Assembly (NCBI GenBank): GCA_012735575.1
Contig: JAAYGY010000093.1
Coordinates: 1 to 64,000 of the forward strand
Length of the DNA stretch: 64,000 bases
Reading direction: 5' to 3'
From: Clostridiales bacterium
GTDB taxonomy: Bacteria; Bacillota; Clostridia; Caldicoprobacterales; UBA3941
Shown: positions 16,543 through 25,495 of the stretch, piece by piece
Position numbering within the stretch: position 1 is the stretch's first letter
Layout: each line of letters opens with the position of its first letter
The notes under the pieces: model-generated
Seen by the model: the letters and a program-made list of their open reading frames with translations, nothing else
What the model was told of the DNA's origin: nothing
Database searches by the model: none
Position numbers and translations under genes: made by a program

Positions 16543-17955
16543 TTGAAAATTGATTTAAATGTAGACAAGAAAAAGTTAAAGACCCTGGCCGTTATCGGAG
16601 CTGGTGCTGCCATAGCCGGCGCTGCTGGCGCAAATCTAATTGCCCGAACCATTGCCAACAAAGTCAGCGACCGTTTCTATAACATCCTTAGTAAGGATCT
16701 GTATGATGAAAACCTTTGGGAACTAGTTTCATCCACCATGAGAATGACCCCTCAAATAGCTGTGGAAACTAACCTGCGGGCAAATGAACCCAAACTATTG
16801 GAAAGGCCTATGGGTTCTCCATCAAAATTTCCCAGCCTGGATAGCCTAAAATTTAATATAGCCCAGCTTCATACCATGCCCACCGATACCCTTACGGAAA
16901 TCGACACCCAGGTCACCATTGGCAAGATGGCCGTTAAACCCTTTACCATCAAAATGCCCATAATGATTGCTCCAATGGCCTATGGTGTTGCCCTTAGTAA
17001 GGAAGTAAAAATAGCATTGGCCAGAGGAGCTAAAATGGCAGGTATTGCAGCTAACAGTGGAGCTGGCCCTTTTTTGCCTGAGGAGAGGAAAGAGGCAGGC
17101 ATCCTGATATATCAGTATAACCGGGGTAATTGGGGGAAAACTCCTGAAATCCTAAGAAACTGTGATGCTGTAGAAATTCAGTTTGGCCAGGGCGCCTATG
17201 CAGGAGTTGGCCATATTGTAAAAGGCCAGCTGATCGACAGGCAGCTACGAAAAGATTTCGGCATATCAAAAGGGGAGGACATCGTAGCCCATTCAAGGCA
17301 GCCGGAAGTCCAGTCTCCCGAAGACCTGCCCGTCCTGGTTGAAAAGCTAAGAAATATCACTGGTGGAGTTCCTATTGGCGCTAAAATAGGTGCTGGCAAA
17401 TACCTGGAAAAGGATTTGGAATACCTGTGCACCAGTGGTGTAGACTTTATTTCCATCGATGGAGCCGAAGGCGCCTCCAAAGGTTCTCCTCCTATCCTTC
17501 AGGATGATTTTGGTGTACCAACAGTTTTTGCTATACATCGCGCTGCTCAGTGGATTAGAAATAATGGCTACGCTGACCAGGTATCCCTTATAGCATCAGG
17601 CAAGATTCGTACACCAGGGGAAATATTAAAGGCAAAGGCTTTAGGGGCGGATGCCTGTTATATTGGTTCTATAGCTTTGTTCGCCGTTTCCCATCCTCAG
17701 CTGAACAAGGCACTGCCTTTTGAACCCCCTACCACCCTGGTATGGTATAAGGCCCATTATTCTAGTGATTTTAATATCCAAAAAGGAGCCGAAAGCCTTA
17801 ATAACTTCCTTGAGGCCTGTAATCTGGAAATTGCAGACGGAATTAGGGCATTGGGTAAAACCTCCTTTGCCCAGGTTAATAGGGATGATCTTATTGCTAT
17901 AGATGAAACTGTTGCCAGAGGATGTGATATACCTATGGCTTATGTACCCTGTTAA
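16543..17955 (+). CDS. FMN-binding glutamate synthase family protein
   Basis: A 470-residue protein with a GltB central-domain-like FMN barrel. Typical segments are IMIAPMAYGVALSKEVKIALARG, ANSGAGPFLPEE, DFISIDGAEGASKGSPP and SGKIRTPGEILKAKALGADACYIG. It lacks the glutamine amidotransferase domain, so it is not a complete glutamate synthase; stand-alone members may use ammonia or act as unknown oxidoreductases. The N-terminus has a hydrophobic, Ala/Gly-rich segment (residues 15-38) that may anchor it to the membrane. The start is TTG, set by AAAGGAAGGGG 10 bases upstream. Downstream is a clear terminator shared with katA. Confidence 0.88.
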   Translation: MKIDLNVDKKKLKTLAVIGAGAAIAGAAGANLIARTIANKVSDRFYNILSKDLYDENLWELVSSTMRMTPQIAVETNLRANEPKLLERPMGSPSKFPSLDSLKFNIAQLHTMPTDTLTEIDTQVTIGKMAVKPFTIKMPIMIAPMAYGVALSKEVKIALARGAKMAGIAANSGAGPFLPEERKEAGILIYQYNRGNWGKTPEILRNCDAVEIQFGQGAYAGVGHIVKGQLIDRQLRKDFGISKGEDIVAHSRQPEVQSPEDLPVLVEKLRNITGGVPIGAKIGAGKYLEKDLEYLCTSGVDFISIDGAEGASKGSPPILQDDFGVPTVFAIHRAAQWIRNNGYADQVSLIASGKIRTPGEILKAKALGADACYIGSIALFAVSHPQLNKALPFEPPTTLVWYKAHYSSDFNIQKGAESLNNFLEACNLEIADGIRALGKTSFAQVNRDDLIAIDETVARGCDIPMAYVPC

Positions 17956-17981
17956 CTCTAACCTTAGAAATACACACAAAA

Positions 17982-18024
17982 CACCTGCGGCCTAAAGACA
18001 AATCCAGGCTGCAGGTGCTTTATT
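17982..18024. terminator. Bidirectional Rho-independent terminator
   Basis: CACCTGCGGCC (17982-17992) pairs with GGCTGCAGGTG (18007-18017), with one G-U pair. A T-rich run follows on the plus strand, and TGTTTTGTG follows on the minus strand. It serves the convergent glutamate synthase-like and catalase genes. Confidence 0.8.
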
Positions 18025-18065
18025 AAAGCTTAATTTATATAAGTTTAAAAATACAAATCTATTTC

Positions 18066-19541
18066 TTATGTAGTAGATATTTTTGACATATCAATATTCA
18101 TAGCCTTTGCTAGACCTTTGCCATACTCAGGATCTGCCTTATAACAGTTATTTATATGCCTGATCTTAATAAATTCAGGAACACCCTCCATATTGCGAGC
18201 TGTATTCTCAAACAATAATTGTTGCTGCTCAGGTGTCATCAGTCTAAATAACTTGCCTGGTTGTGTATAGTAGTCATCATCATCTTCTCTAAAATCATAA
18301 CGCATGATGTCTCCTTCTGCTTTTAGAGGCGGTTCTTCATATTCAGGCTGTTCTTGCCATTGGCCAAAACTATTAGGTTCATAGTGTAGTGTAGAGCCTC
18401 GATTACCGTCAACTCTCATTTGCCCATCTCTATGGAAGCTGTTATAGTCTTTAACTGCCTTGGGGAAATTGACTGGTATTTGATGATGGTTGACTCCTAA
18501 CCTGTATCTTTGTGCATCACCATAGGCAAACAATCTTCCCTGCAGCATTCTGTCAGGGGAAAATCCTATACCTGGAACAATGCTTGCTGGATTAAAGGCT
18601 GCCTGCTCTACATCTTGGAAGTAGTTGTCTGGGTTCCTGTTTAATTCTAATATTCCAACTTCTATCAGAGGAAATTCACTCTTGTACCAGACCTTGGTTA
18701 AATCAAAAGGATTATAGGGCATTTTATCTGCCTGTTCCTGGGTCATTATCTGAACTGACATAGTCCACCTTGGGTAATCCCCTCTTTCAATTGCCTCGTA
18801 AAGATCTCTTTGATGGCTTTCCCTGTCTTTAGCAATGATAGCAGCTGCTTCTTCATCTGTTAGGTTCTCTATACCCTGATGGGTTGTAAAATGAAACTTA
18901 ACCCATACTCTTTCATTATCTGCATTAATAAAGCTATAAGCATGAGAGGAGTAACCATGCATATGCCTATAGGACTTGGGAATTCCCCTGTCACTCATTG
19001 TAATTGTGACCTGGTGTAGGGCTTCGGGAAGGGATGACCAAAAGTCCCAGTTGTTTGTAGCATCCCGCATGTTGGTCCGTGGATCCCTCTTTACTGCGTG
19101 ATTTAAATCGGGAAATTTAAGAGGATCCCTAAAAAAGAATACCGGCGTGTTGTTGCCCACTAAGTCCCAGTTACCCTCTTCAGTGTAGAATTTTACTGCA
19201 AAACCACGGATATCTCTTTCCGCATCTGCCGCACCTCTTTCGCCTGCTACGGTTGAAAACCGGACAAAAACCTCTGTTTCCTTTCCAATTTCCGAGAACA
19301 CCTTGGCCTTGGTATATTTTGTTATATCATTGGTAACAGTAAACTTGCCAAAAGCACCTGATCCCTTAGCATGCATCCTTCTTTCCGGTATGACTTCCCT
19401 ATTAAAATGTGCTAGTTTTTCCAAAAACCATGCATCCTGCAGTACCATTGGTCCCCTTTTACCTGCTGTCATTACATCCTGATTGTTAGATACGGGAGCC
19501 CCAGTTACACTGGTTAATTTTTTCTTTTTCTCATCCATCAT
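18066..19541 (-). CDS. katA: Heme catalase (monofunctional, small-subunit type)
   Basis: A 491-residue catalase that breaks hydrogen peroxide into water and oxygen. The distal His57 lies in [12 protein letters not shown]. The [11 protein letters not shown] segment at 130-140 gives the distal Asn. The proximal heme ligand Tyr340 is in [14 protein letters not shown]. The length fits clade 3 small-subunit catalases, cytoplasmic, with no signal peptide. GGAGG precedes two adjacent ATG codons (19541 and 19538). It has its own transcription unit and shares the terminator at 17982-18024. No clear PerR box was found upstream. With the superoxide reductase at 37465 it gives this presumed anaerobe protection from oxygen. 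Confidence 0.97.
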   Translation of the reverse strand: MMDEKKKKLTSVTGAPVSNNQDVMTAGKRGPMVLQDAWFLEKLAHFNREVIPERRMHAKGSGAFGKFTVTNDITKYTKAKVFSEIGKETEVFVRFSTVAGERGAADAERDIRGFAVKFYTEEGNWDLVGNNTPVFFFRDPLKFPDLNHAVKRDPRTNMRDATNNWDFWSSLPEALHQVTITMSDRGIPKSYRHMHGYSSHAYSFINADNERVWVKFHFTTHQGIENLTDEEAAAIIAKDRESHQRDLYEAIERGDYPRWTMSVQIMTQEQADKMPYNPFDLTKVWYKSEFPLIEVGILELNRNPDNYFQDVEQAAFNPASIVPGIGFSPDRMLQGRLFAYGDAQRYRLGVNHHQIPVNFPKAVKDYNSFHRDGQMRVDGNRGSTLHYEPNSFGQWQEQPEYEEPPLKAEGDIMRYDFREDDDDYYTQPGKLFRLMTPEQQQLLFENTARNMEGVPEFIKIRHINNCYKADPEYGKGLAKAMNIDMSKISTT

Positions 19542-19791
19542 ACATTCCTCCAGTCTTGTATATTAACTAACCATACCCCTTTTCAGAGCGTATAAAACAA
19601 AATTTTCCTACAATTTTTGATATTTAATTTAGTCTGCTGTCTACACCTATTTCATATCCATCACACAGCACAAAAGGACAGGAATATATAAAATAGCTAA
19701 ACTATTTGAATCCTGAAATTTGGGGTATATATAAATAACTATACAAAATATTGCTTATCCTTACCTTGTTTATGCATATTGGGAGGTTAAT

Positions 19792-20163
19792 ATGAAGAGC
19801 TTAAATATAGTGTTTATAAGTATAGGCCTAATATTCATGGGGCTTGGTATAGTAGGTATTATAGTACCTGTCCTACCCACTACCCCATTTATATTAATAG
19901 CTTCTGCCTGCTTTGCCAAGGGCTCAAATAGATTTGACAGATGGCTCAAAGGGACCAGTGTCTATAAGAACTACGCAGAAGATTACATAAAAGATAAGTC
20001 TATGACCTTTAAAAGAAAGGCTAAACTAATGATTATATCGGATTTGATGCTGGCATATCCTATGATTACAATTAACAAGGCCTATGTAAGGATTATAATT
20101 CTTTTAGTTTGGATATGGAAATACTGGTATTTTATCTTTAAGATAAAAACTAAAAAAGAATAA
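19792..20163 (+). CDS. DUF454 (YbaN-like) membrane protein
   Basis: A 123-residue inner-membrane protein. The N-terminal segment GIVGIIVPVLPTTPFILIASACFAKGS is diagnostic of the YbaN/DUF454 family, with two or three membrane helices and a hydrophobic C-terminus. Function is unknown. It has a GGGAGG ribosome binding site, stands alone on the plus strand, and is followed by a terminator. Confidence 0.9.
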   Translation: MKSLNIVFISIGLIFMGLGIVGIIVPVLPTTPFILIASACFAKGSNRFDRWLKGTSVYKNYAEDYIKDKSMTFKRKAKLMIISDLMLAYPMITINKAYVRIIILLVWIWKYWYFIFKIKTKKE

Positions 20164-20173
20164 AGATAATAAG

Positions 20174-20206
20174 CCCCCTAACGGCAAAAGTATAGCTGTT
20201 AGAGGG
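20174..20206. terminator. Rho-independent terminator between convergent genes
   Basis: CCCCTAACGGC pairs with GCTGTTAGAGGG around an 8- to 10-base loop, with one mismatch and one G-U pair. A short T run follows on the plus strand. It separates the DUF454 gene from the serine hydrolase gene. Confidence 0.65.
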
Positions 20207-20213
20207 TTTAATC

Positions 20214-21113
20214 CTATATTAGGGGATATATGAATTTCCAAACATAATCCAGAATGTTTTGCTGGCCTGTATTATAGGCATTAATTGCTACAACCCCATT
20301 TTTATCGGGCATTATTATGCTGTACTGTCCAAACTTTCCATCTGCCCTGTAGGAGTTATTAGGTCCCATCCAGAATAGATAACTGTACTCTGAATTATAT
20401 GGGGACACTTGTCCGGTCTTTATTTGAGTTTTAGACACTTGATTTACCCATTCTACGGGAATAATCTGCCTACCCTTCCACTGCCCCTTTTGTAGGTATA
20501 GCTGCCCAAATTTTGCAATTTCAGAAACCGTCAGCATAAGTCCGCTGGAACCAAAGCTGTTACCCTTGGCATCAGTTTCCCAGGTTGGCCGCCATATCCC
20601 CAAAGGTTCAAATAATCTGGGCATGAGATATTCCAGTAGGTTGCAGTTTGTTAATTTCTTAATTATCATACCAGCCAGATAGGGACCTACATTGCTATAA
20701 ATAAAATGGGTTCCCGGCTCATAGTCCAGTGGCAGGTTTAGGCTGTATTTTACCCAGTCCATATCTTTCATGGTATATCTCTGCTCAGCCATCAGATAGG
20801 GTTGACTATGCCCCATACTCATGGTAAGCAAATGCTTAACCTTTAATCGCTGTAATCTCTCAGGGGGATTGTCAGGTACTTTATCAGGAAAAAAGTCTAT
20901 TACAGAGTCCTCCAAGGTCAAAAGTCCCTCTCCTATAGCAAGCCCTATGGCTGTAGAAGTGAAACTTTTACTCACAGAATACTGGTTTTGACGGATCTCC
21001 GGCACCCAATGATATTCTGCTATTTTTTCGCCATCTTTTAAAACTATAATGTTATTTAGCATAATATGCTCTGTATGCCCAACAAAATCATCTAATAAAT
21101 TTTTACTCACCAA
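20214..21113 (-). CDS. Serine hydrolase of the beta-lactamase / class C family
   Basis: A 299-residue serine hydrolase. The SxxK motif is SVSK (Ser46-Lys49), followed by SFTSTAIGLAIGEGLL, and the YxN motif is YSN in THFIYSNVGPYLAGM. There is no signal peptide, so it is probably cytoplasmic, unlike true secreted beta-lactamases. Relatives include esterases and D-amino acid peptidases, and the substrate cannot be read. The start is TTG 21113 or GTG 21110, both set by GGGGGCGG. It is divergent from the HyuA-like gene. Confidence 0.85.
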   Translation of the reverse strand: MVSKNLLDDFVGHTEHIMLNNIIVLKDGEKIAEYHWVPEIRQNQYSVSKSFTSTAIGLAIGEGLLTLEDSVIDFFPDKVPDNPPERLQRLKVKHLLTMSMGHSQPYLMAEQRYTMKDMDWVKYSLNLPLDYEPGTHFIYSNVGPYLAGMIIKKLTNCNLLEYLMPRLFEPLGIWRPTWETDAKGNSFGSSGLMLTVSEIAKFGQLYLQKGQWKGRQIIPVEWVNQVSKTQIKTGQVSPYNSEYSYLFWMGPNNSYRADGKFGQYSIIMPDKNGVVAINAYNTGQQNILDYVWKFIYPLI

Positions 21114-21244
21114 TTCCGCCCCCTTAAAACTTCACTAAAGCACTAAAACCTATGCTACTTTTATATTCTACTATATCTGTTGCCTGTTATCCAGGATATG
21201 GGTGTCATATACTAGAATATATACCAGCAAATCTTTAATATTAA

Positions 21245-21272
21245 TTGAATCTGTTCTACTCTATTATATAAT
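21245..21272 (+). promoter_or_regulatory. SigA-type promoter for the HyuA/HDAC operon
   Basis: TTGAAT (21245-21250), a 16-base spacer and a consensus TATAAT (21267-21272) lie 42 bases before the TTG start of the HyuA-like gene. The ribosome binding site AGGAGG is at 21301-21306. Confidence 0.5.
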
Positions 21273-21314
21273 AATATTATACACTTAGATGATTAAGTTA
21301 AGGAGGCATTAAAA

Positions 21315-22988
21315 TTGATTGTTGGTCTTGATGTGGGTGGCACCCATATCGATGCAGTTATTATAGAACATGGTAACATTATAGATACTGTTAAAAGACC
21401 GGTTAACCGTGATGATTTATTTGAATCAATTTGGACAACATTAGAAACCCTTTTTTCCAGACATGATAAAACAAAAATAGAGAGAGTAAACTTAAGCACC
21501 ACTATATCCACCAATGCCATAGTAGAAAAAAAGACTTCACCTGTAGGAATGGTCATTCAAAGTGGTCCAGGCCTGCCCAATGATTATTTGGCATGTGGAG
21601 ATGAAAACGTCTTTATCTCCGGCTATGTTGACCACCGGGGTAAATTAGTCCAGGATTTTAACTTAAAAGAGATACAAAAAGCTATTGACCTGTTTAAGAA
21701 AAGGGATATAAGATGCTGTGCCGTAGTGACAAAGTTTTGTACAAGGAATTTTAACCATGAACTTAAGATAAAGAAACTTCTTGATAAACATTTTCCTTCC
21801 ATTACCATGGGGCATACTTTATCTGGAAAACTAAACTTTCCCAGAAGAGTTTTTACCTCCTATCTAAATGCAGCTACCTACGATATATTTAAAGAATTTG
21901 CTGATAATATAAAAAAGTCTATGGAGCAGGAAGGCATAAATGCACCTCTATTCATTCTAAAGGCTGATGGAGGTACCACCAGCCTTTCAGCAGCCACCGA
22001 CCGGCCTGTTGAGACCATACTTTCTGGACCCGCCGCCAGCTTTATGGGCATTAACGCTATGTTAAATACTAATAAGGATGCTCTGTTACTGGATATAGGA
22101 GGTACCACCACAGACATCTTCTTTTTAGCTGACGGGGTTCCTCTCTTCGAGCCACTGGGCATAGAAATAGGTTCATATAAAACACTGGTTAGGGCAATTT
22201 ACATCCATTCTATAGGCTTGGGAGGAGACAGCAGTATCCATGTAGAGAATGGACAGCTTATAATCGGACCAACAAGAGAAGGCCCTCCTTATGCCCTGGG
22301 CGGACCCAAACCCACTCCTACCGATGCATTAATAGCCCTGGGATTAATGAAAATTGGCAATAGGGATAAAGCTATTGAAGCTATACAGGGTTTAAGCCAA
22401 AAACTTAATTTATCATTAGAGGATACTGCACAAAAAATCCTGGATACCATGGGAGATATAATTAAAGGCAGGGTAGATGCTTTACTTGTCCAAATAAATA
22501 GTAAACCTGTATACACCCTAAAGGAATTATTATATGGCAAGAAGATTAAACCCCATCTAATAAATATAATAGGCGGTCCGGCCAAATATATGAAACCGGT
22601 ACTTGAGAAAAAGTTTAACCTGCCTTGCTATTTTCCCAAACACTATCATGTGGCCAATGCCATAGGTGCAGCCTTGGCCAGAATTACTACAGACATCACT
22701 ATGGTAGCTGATACCTCACAGGGTGTTCTGTCTGTTCCTGAAATGGGTATCTATGAGAAAATAAGCGGAAATTACGGACTGGAATCAGCTAGGGAAAGAG
22801 CCATTAAACTTCTCATTGAAAGGGCTGTTTACCTAGGCGCTTATCAAGATGAATTAGAAACTGAAATAATAGAAGAAAGCAGCTTTAATATGGTAAGAGG
22901 ATTTTTTACCAGTGGTAAAAATATAAGGATTAAGACCCAGATAAAGCCTGGCCTTATTTATGAATTAAAAGGTGATAAAGATGATTAA
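21315..22988 (+). CDS. Hydantoinase/oxoprolinase (HyuA) family protein
   Basis: A 557-residue ASKHA-fold protein of the HyuA family. The N-terminal nucleotide-binding motif is GLDVGGTHIDAVII at residues 4-17, and the central one is LLLDIGGTTTDIFFL near residue 259. The region KADGGTTSLSAA ... ETILSGPAAS is typical. Family members use ATP to open or make amide bonds (5-oxoproline, N-methylhydantoin) or form part of acetone carboxylase; no HyuB partner is present here. The start is TTG, set by AGGAGG. It overlaps the HDAC-like gene by 8 bases, a rare partner that suggests joint amide-bond chemistry. This last point is inference. Confidence 0.88.
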   Translation: MIVGLDVGGTHIDAVIIEHGNIIDTVKRPVNRDDLFESIWTTLETLFSRHDKTKIERVNLSTTISTNAIVEKKTSPVGMVIQSGPGLPNDYLACGDENVFISGYVDHRGKLVQDFNLKEIQKAIDLFKKRDIRCCAVVTKFCTRNFNHELKIKKLLDKHFPSITMGHTLSGKLNFPRRVFTSYLNAATYDIFKEFADNIKKSMEQEGINAPLFILKADGGTTSLSAATDRPVETILSGPAASFMGINAMLNTNKDALLLDIGGTTTDIFFLADGVPLFEPLGIEIGSYKTLVRAIYIHSIGLGGDSSIHVENGQLIIGPTREGPPYALGGPKPTPTDALIALGLMKIGNRDKAIEAIQGLSQKLNLSLEDTAQKILDTMGDIIKGRVDALLVQINSKPVYTLKELLYGKKIKPHLINIIGGPAKYMKPVLEKKFNLPCYFPKHYHVANAIGAALARITTDITMVADTSQGVLSVPEMGIYEKISGNYGLESARERAIKLLIERAVYLGAYQDELETEIIEESSFNMVRGFFTSGKNIRIKTQIKPGLIYELKGDKDD

Positions 22989-24291
22989 GGCAAAAAATAA
23001 GTTAGGACTTGTTTTCTTTCCTGCTTTTGACTGGGCTATCAGCTCCACTCATCCTGAAAGAGAGGAAAGACTTCTTTATACTCAGGATCAAATCTTTGAA
23101 GAAGGTATAGAGGATATTGAAGGAATATATTTTTATAATCCCATTATAGCTGCTGAAAAAGATATTCAAAGGGTGCACTTTTGTGTTCCTGATGTTAAAT
23201 CCAGGCTTACCCAGTCCCATTACATTTCAGCAGGCGGGGCTATCAAGGCTTTTGAGGCTGTAATAAATGGTGATGTGGATAAAGCTTTTGCCCTGGTCCG
23301 TCCTCCAGGCCACCATGCTCAAAGGGTTGTATATGGAGACAGAGGTTTTTGCATCATTAATATAGAAGGGGTTATGCTGGAGAGAATAAGACAAAAAAAT
23401 AAAGATCTTAGGGTGGCTATTATAGATACAGACTGCCATCATGGGGATGGAACCCAGGACATCTACTGGAATGACAAAAATACCCTATTTATATCCTTAC
23501 ACCAGGATGGAAGGACCCTGTATCCTGGCACTGGTTTTTTAGATGAATCCGGTGGACCTGGCGCATATGGATACAATATAAACATTCCCTTGCCTCCTGG
23601 CACTGGCGATGAAGGTTTTTTATATGTTCTGGATAATGTGGTACTACCAATATTAGATGAATATAAGCCAGATATTATAGTTAACTCTGCGGGGCAGGAC
23701 AATCATTATACGGATCCCCTTACCAATATGAATTTTTCCGCTCAGGGGTATGCTAAATTAAATGATAGATTAAATCCTGACATTGCAGTTCTGGAGGGCG
23801 GTTATTCTATCGAAGGCGCCCTTCCCTATATAAACCTGGGTATAATACTGGCCATGGCTGGTATTGACTACTCCCATGTAAAAGAACCTGATTATGATAA
23901 GGATAAATTGAAACAACCTCCAGATATTACCGAATATATTAAAAAGCTATCTGATACTGTTTATAAACGATGGCAAAAGCGCGAAACCCTAAGGGCTGAT
24001 ATAATCAAGGGATATGATAATATTCAAAGAACCAGACAGATCTATTATGATACCGATGGAATACTTGAAAATCAAACCCAAAACTTTAAAATTTGCAGGA
24101 AATGTTCCGGTGTAAATACAATTGATTCCCAAAGCGATACAGGCTACCATATATTTGCTATAACTATACCTTTGGATGCCTGCTCTGACTGTGTTGACCA
24201 TGGATACAGATTATACAAAAATACCTCTAAATCTGATTACTCAAATATATATCTTCAGGACAGGGTTAATGATATGTTTTTTTCCAAGTAG
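22981..24291 (+). CDS. Histone deacetylase family amidohydrolase with C-terminal Cys-pair domain
   Basis: A 436-residue protein of the HDAC/AcuC/acetylpolyamine amidohydrolase fold. The catalytic residues are seen in RPPGHHA, DTDCHHGDGTQ (zinc ligands), SAGQDNHYTDP and LEGGYS. These enzymes remove acetyl groups from amines; the bacterial substrates are mostly small molecules or proteins such as acetyl-CoA synthetase. The last 110 residues are extra: CRKC and CSDC pairs spaced by about 40 residues look like a zinc ribbon. ATG 22981, with AAAGGTG, overlaps the upstream stop by 8 bases; an in-frame GTG at 22972 is less likely. Confidence 0.88.
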   Translation: MIKAKNKLGLVFFPAFDWAISSTHPEREERLLYTQDQIFEEGIEDIEGIYFYNPIIAAEKDIQRVHFCVPDVKSRLTQSHYISAGGAIKAFEAVINGDVDKAFALVRPPGHHAQRVVYGDRGFCIINIEGVMLERIRQKNKDLRVAIIDTDCHHGDGTQDIYWNDKNTLFISLHQDGRTLYPGTGFLDESGGPGAYGYNINIPLPPGTGDEGFLYVLDNVVLPILDEYKPDIIVNSAGQDNHYTDPLTNMNFSAQGYAKLNDRLNPDIAVLEGGYSIEGALPYINLGIILAMAGIDYSHVKEPDYDKDKLKQPPDITEYIKKLSDTVYKRWQKRETLRADIIKGYDNIQRTRQIYYDTDGILENQTQNFKICRKCSGVNTIDSQSDTGYHIFAITIPLDACSDCVDHGYRLYKNTSKSDYSNIYLQDRVNDMFFSK

Positions 24292-24354
24292 AATAACTAA
24301 AATTTGAAAACAAAACAAAGCAATTATATATATTTGCATTATATATTTATTACT

Positions 24355-24837
24355 TTAATTAATTGCAAACTCTGCAGCCAGGTAATGGGTATCAAAATCA
24401 CCGGTTTCCCTAAAATCTAATATATCCTTTATAATCCTATATTCTCCTTTATCCAGGCTGCCATATAGCCATTCCCAATTAACCTCCCACTCTCTCTTAT
24501 CTCCGGGATTGAGCTCATAGCCAATATCCTCAAAGCCATAATCACCTTCAATAACCACTGGTACCTGGTACCACTGATCATTGATCTTTTCCTCCAATAC
24601 ATATGACTCACTATAGATACATTCTTTTTCAGAGTTATTCTCTAAAACCAGAGTCAGGCCAGTTGAAGAAACTGTACCATCCTTAATTTTTATACTAACC
24701 CCTTCAAGATCATTAACTGTTTCAAATTCCGTGGGCTTTAAATCAGATGCTCTGTCCTGTGGTGGAACTGCACCTATGGAACAAGCAGCAGATATAATCC
24801 CTATAAGCAAAAGAATGAATATTAATAGCTTTTTCAT
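24355..24837 (-). CDS. Lipoprotein with bacterial Ig-like domain
   Basis: A 160-residue predicted lipoprotein. The signal peptide ends in a lipobox ISAAC, with Cys19 as the lipid site. The mature part resembles the Big_14 type Ig-like domain: a beta-rich region with LTLVLENNSEKECIYSESYVLEE ... WYQVP and GEYRIIKDI. Function unknown; it is probably held on the outer face of the membrane. The frame is open to 24900, but ATG 24837 has GAGGTGAG and gives a proper signal peptide. It is a single minus-strand gene after the HDAC-like gene. Confidence 0.83.
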   Translation of the reverse strand: MKKLLIFILLLIGIISAACSIGAVPPQDRASDLKPTEFETVNDLEGVSIKIKDGTVSSTGLTLVLENNSEKECIYSESYVLEEKINDQWYQVPVVIEGDYGFEDIGYELNPGDKREWEVNWEWLYGSLDKGEYRIIKDILDFRETGDFDTHYLAAEFAIN

Positions 24838-24960
24838 ATTTCTCACCTCAATATATACGACGTATGAAAGGGAAAAATGTTGCGCCATTATCTTGCCCAT
24901 GATATCTTCGTCATAATTCCTTATTTTTCGATTTAATTTTTATAATTTTCCTATAATATA

Positions 24961-24989
24961 TTGCAATTTAAGGTAACTAAATGTATAAT
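24961..24989 (+). promoter_or_regulatory. SigA-type promoter for the marR-ftsH operon
   Basis: TTGCAA (24961-24966), a 17-base spacer and a consensus TATAAT (24984-24989) with a TG just before it. The start of transcription would fall near 24996, inside the inverted repeat at 24994-25006. Confidence 0.65.
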
Positions 24990-24993
24990 ATAT

Positions 24994-25006
24994 GTATGTA
25001 ACATAC
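24994..25006 (+). promoter_or_regulatory. Operator-like inverted repeat at the marR-ftsH transcription start
   Basis: GTATGT-A-ACATAC is a perfect 6+1+6 inverted repeat five bases after the -10 box. A MarR protein bound here would block the promoter, which would give autorepression. This is inferred from its position and symmetry. Confidence 0.5.
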
Positions 25007-25039
25007 AATTATATATGCATAGAAGAAGGAAGGGTGTGG

Positions 25040-25495
25040 ATGAAGGACAAAACAAGATCTTATATAGAAATTTGGGACTTACTTGATGATATACAGTCTT
25101 TGATAAATATATTGGCTAGAAAAATACAATTTCAATATGATCTAACACCGCAGGAATTGCGGGTATTGATAGAATTAGACCGTACTTCCGTTATGAACAT
25201 CAGCGAACTATCAAAAGCAATAAATAGAGATTTTGGCAATGTCAGTCGTACCTGTTCAATGTTAGCCAGGAAAGGCTTGTTAAACCGGTATCGTTGTAAA
25301 GATGATCAAAGAATTACATTGGTAAGATTGACAGCCAAGGGAAAGGAAAAATTAAATATATTTTACGATTATAATATGACATTGATGCAAAGCAAAAAAC
25401 TGGAAAATAACATAAAAGAATACCAAATTATGGTAACGGGAATGAAAATGTTTCGTTCCTTTGTTATGGAAAGAATGGAGGCATTAGATGATTAA
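25040..25495 (+). CDS. MarR family transcriptional regulator
   Basis: A 151-residue winged-helix regulator. The core runs as LTPQELRVLIELDRTSVMNISELSKAI, then FGNVSRTCSMLARKGLLNRYR as the recognition part, and the wing CKDDQRITLVRLTAKG. The flanking helices that form the MarR dimer are present. The frame is open to 24992, but ATG 25040 has AAGGAAGG at the right spacing. Its stop overlaps the ftsH-like start by 8 bases, so regulator and protease are one translational unit. The operator on the promoter suggests autorepression lifted by an unknown ligand. Confidence 0.9.
   Translation: MKDKTRSYIEIWDLLDDIQSLINILARKIQFQYDLTPQELRVLIELDRTSVMNISELSKAINRDFGNVSRTCSMLARKGLLNRYRCKDDQRITLVRLTAKGKEKLNIFYDYNMTLMQSKKLENNIKEYQIMVTGMKMFRSFVMERMEALDD

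Noticed and set aside
19542-19791. PerR box before catalase
   Set aside because: No TTATAAT-N-ATTATAA-like palindrome was found in the upstream region.
24841-24910. GTTGCGCC as a partial copy of the dispersed repeat
   Set aside because: Only eight bases match copy B and the flanks do not.
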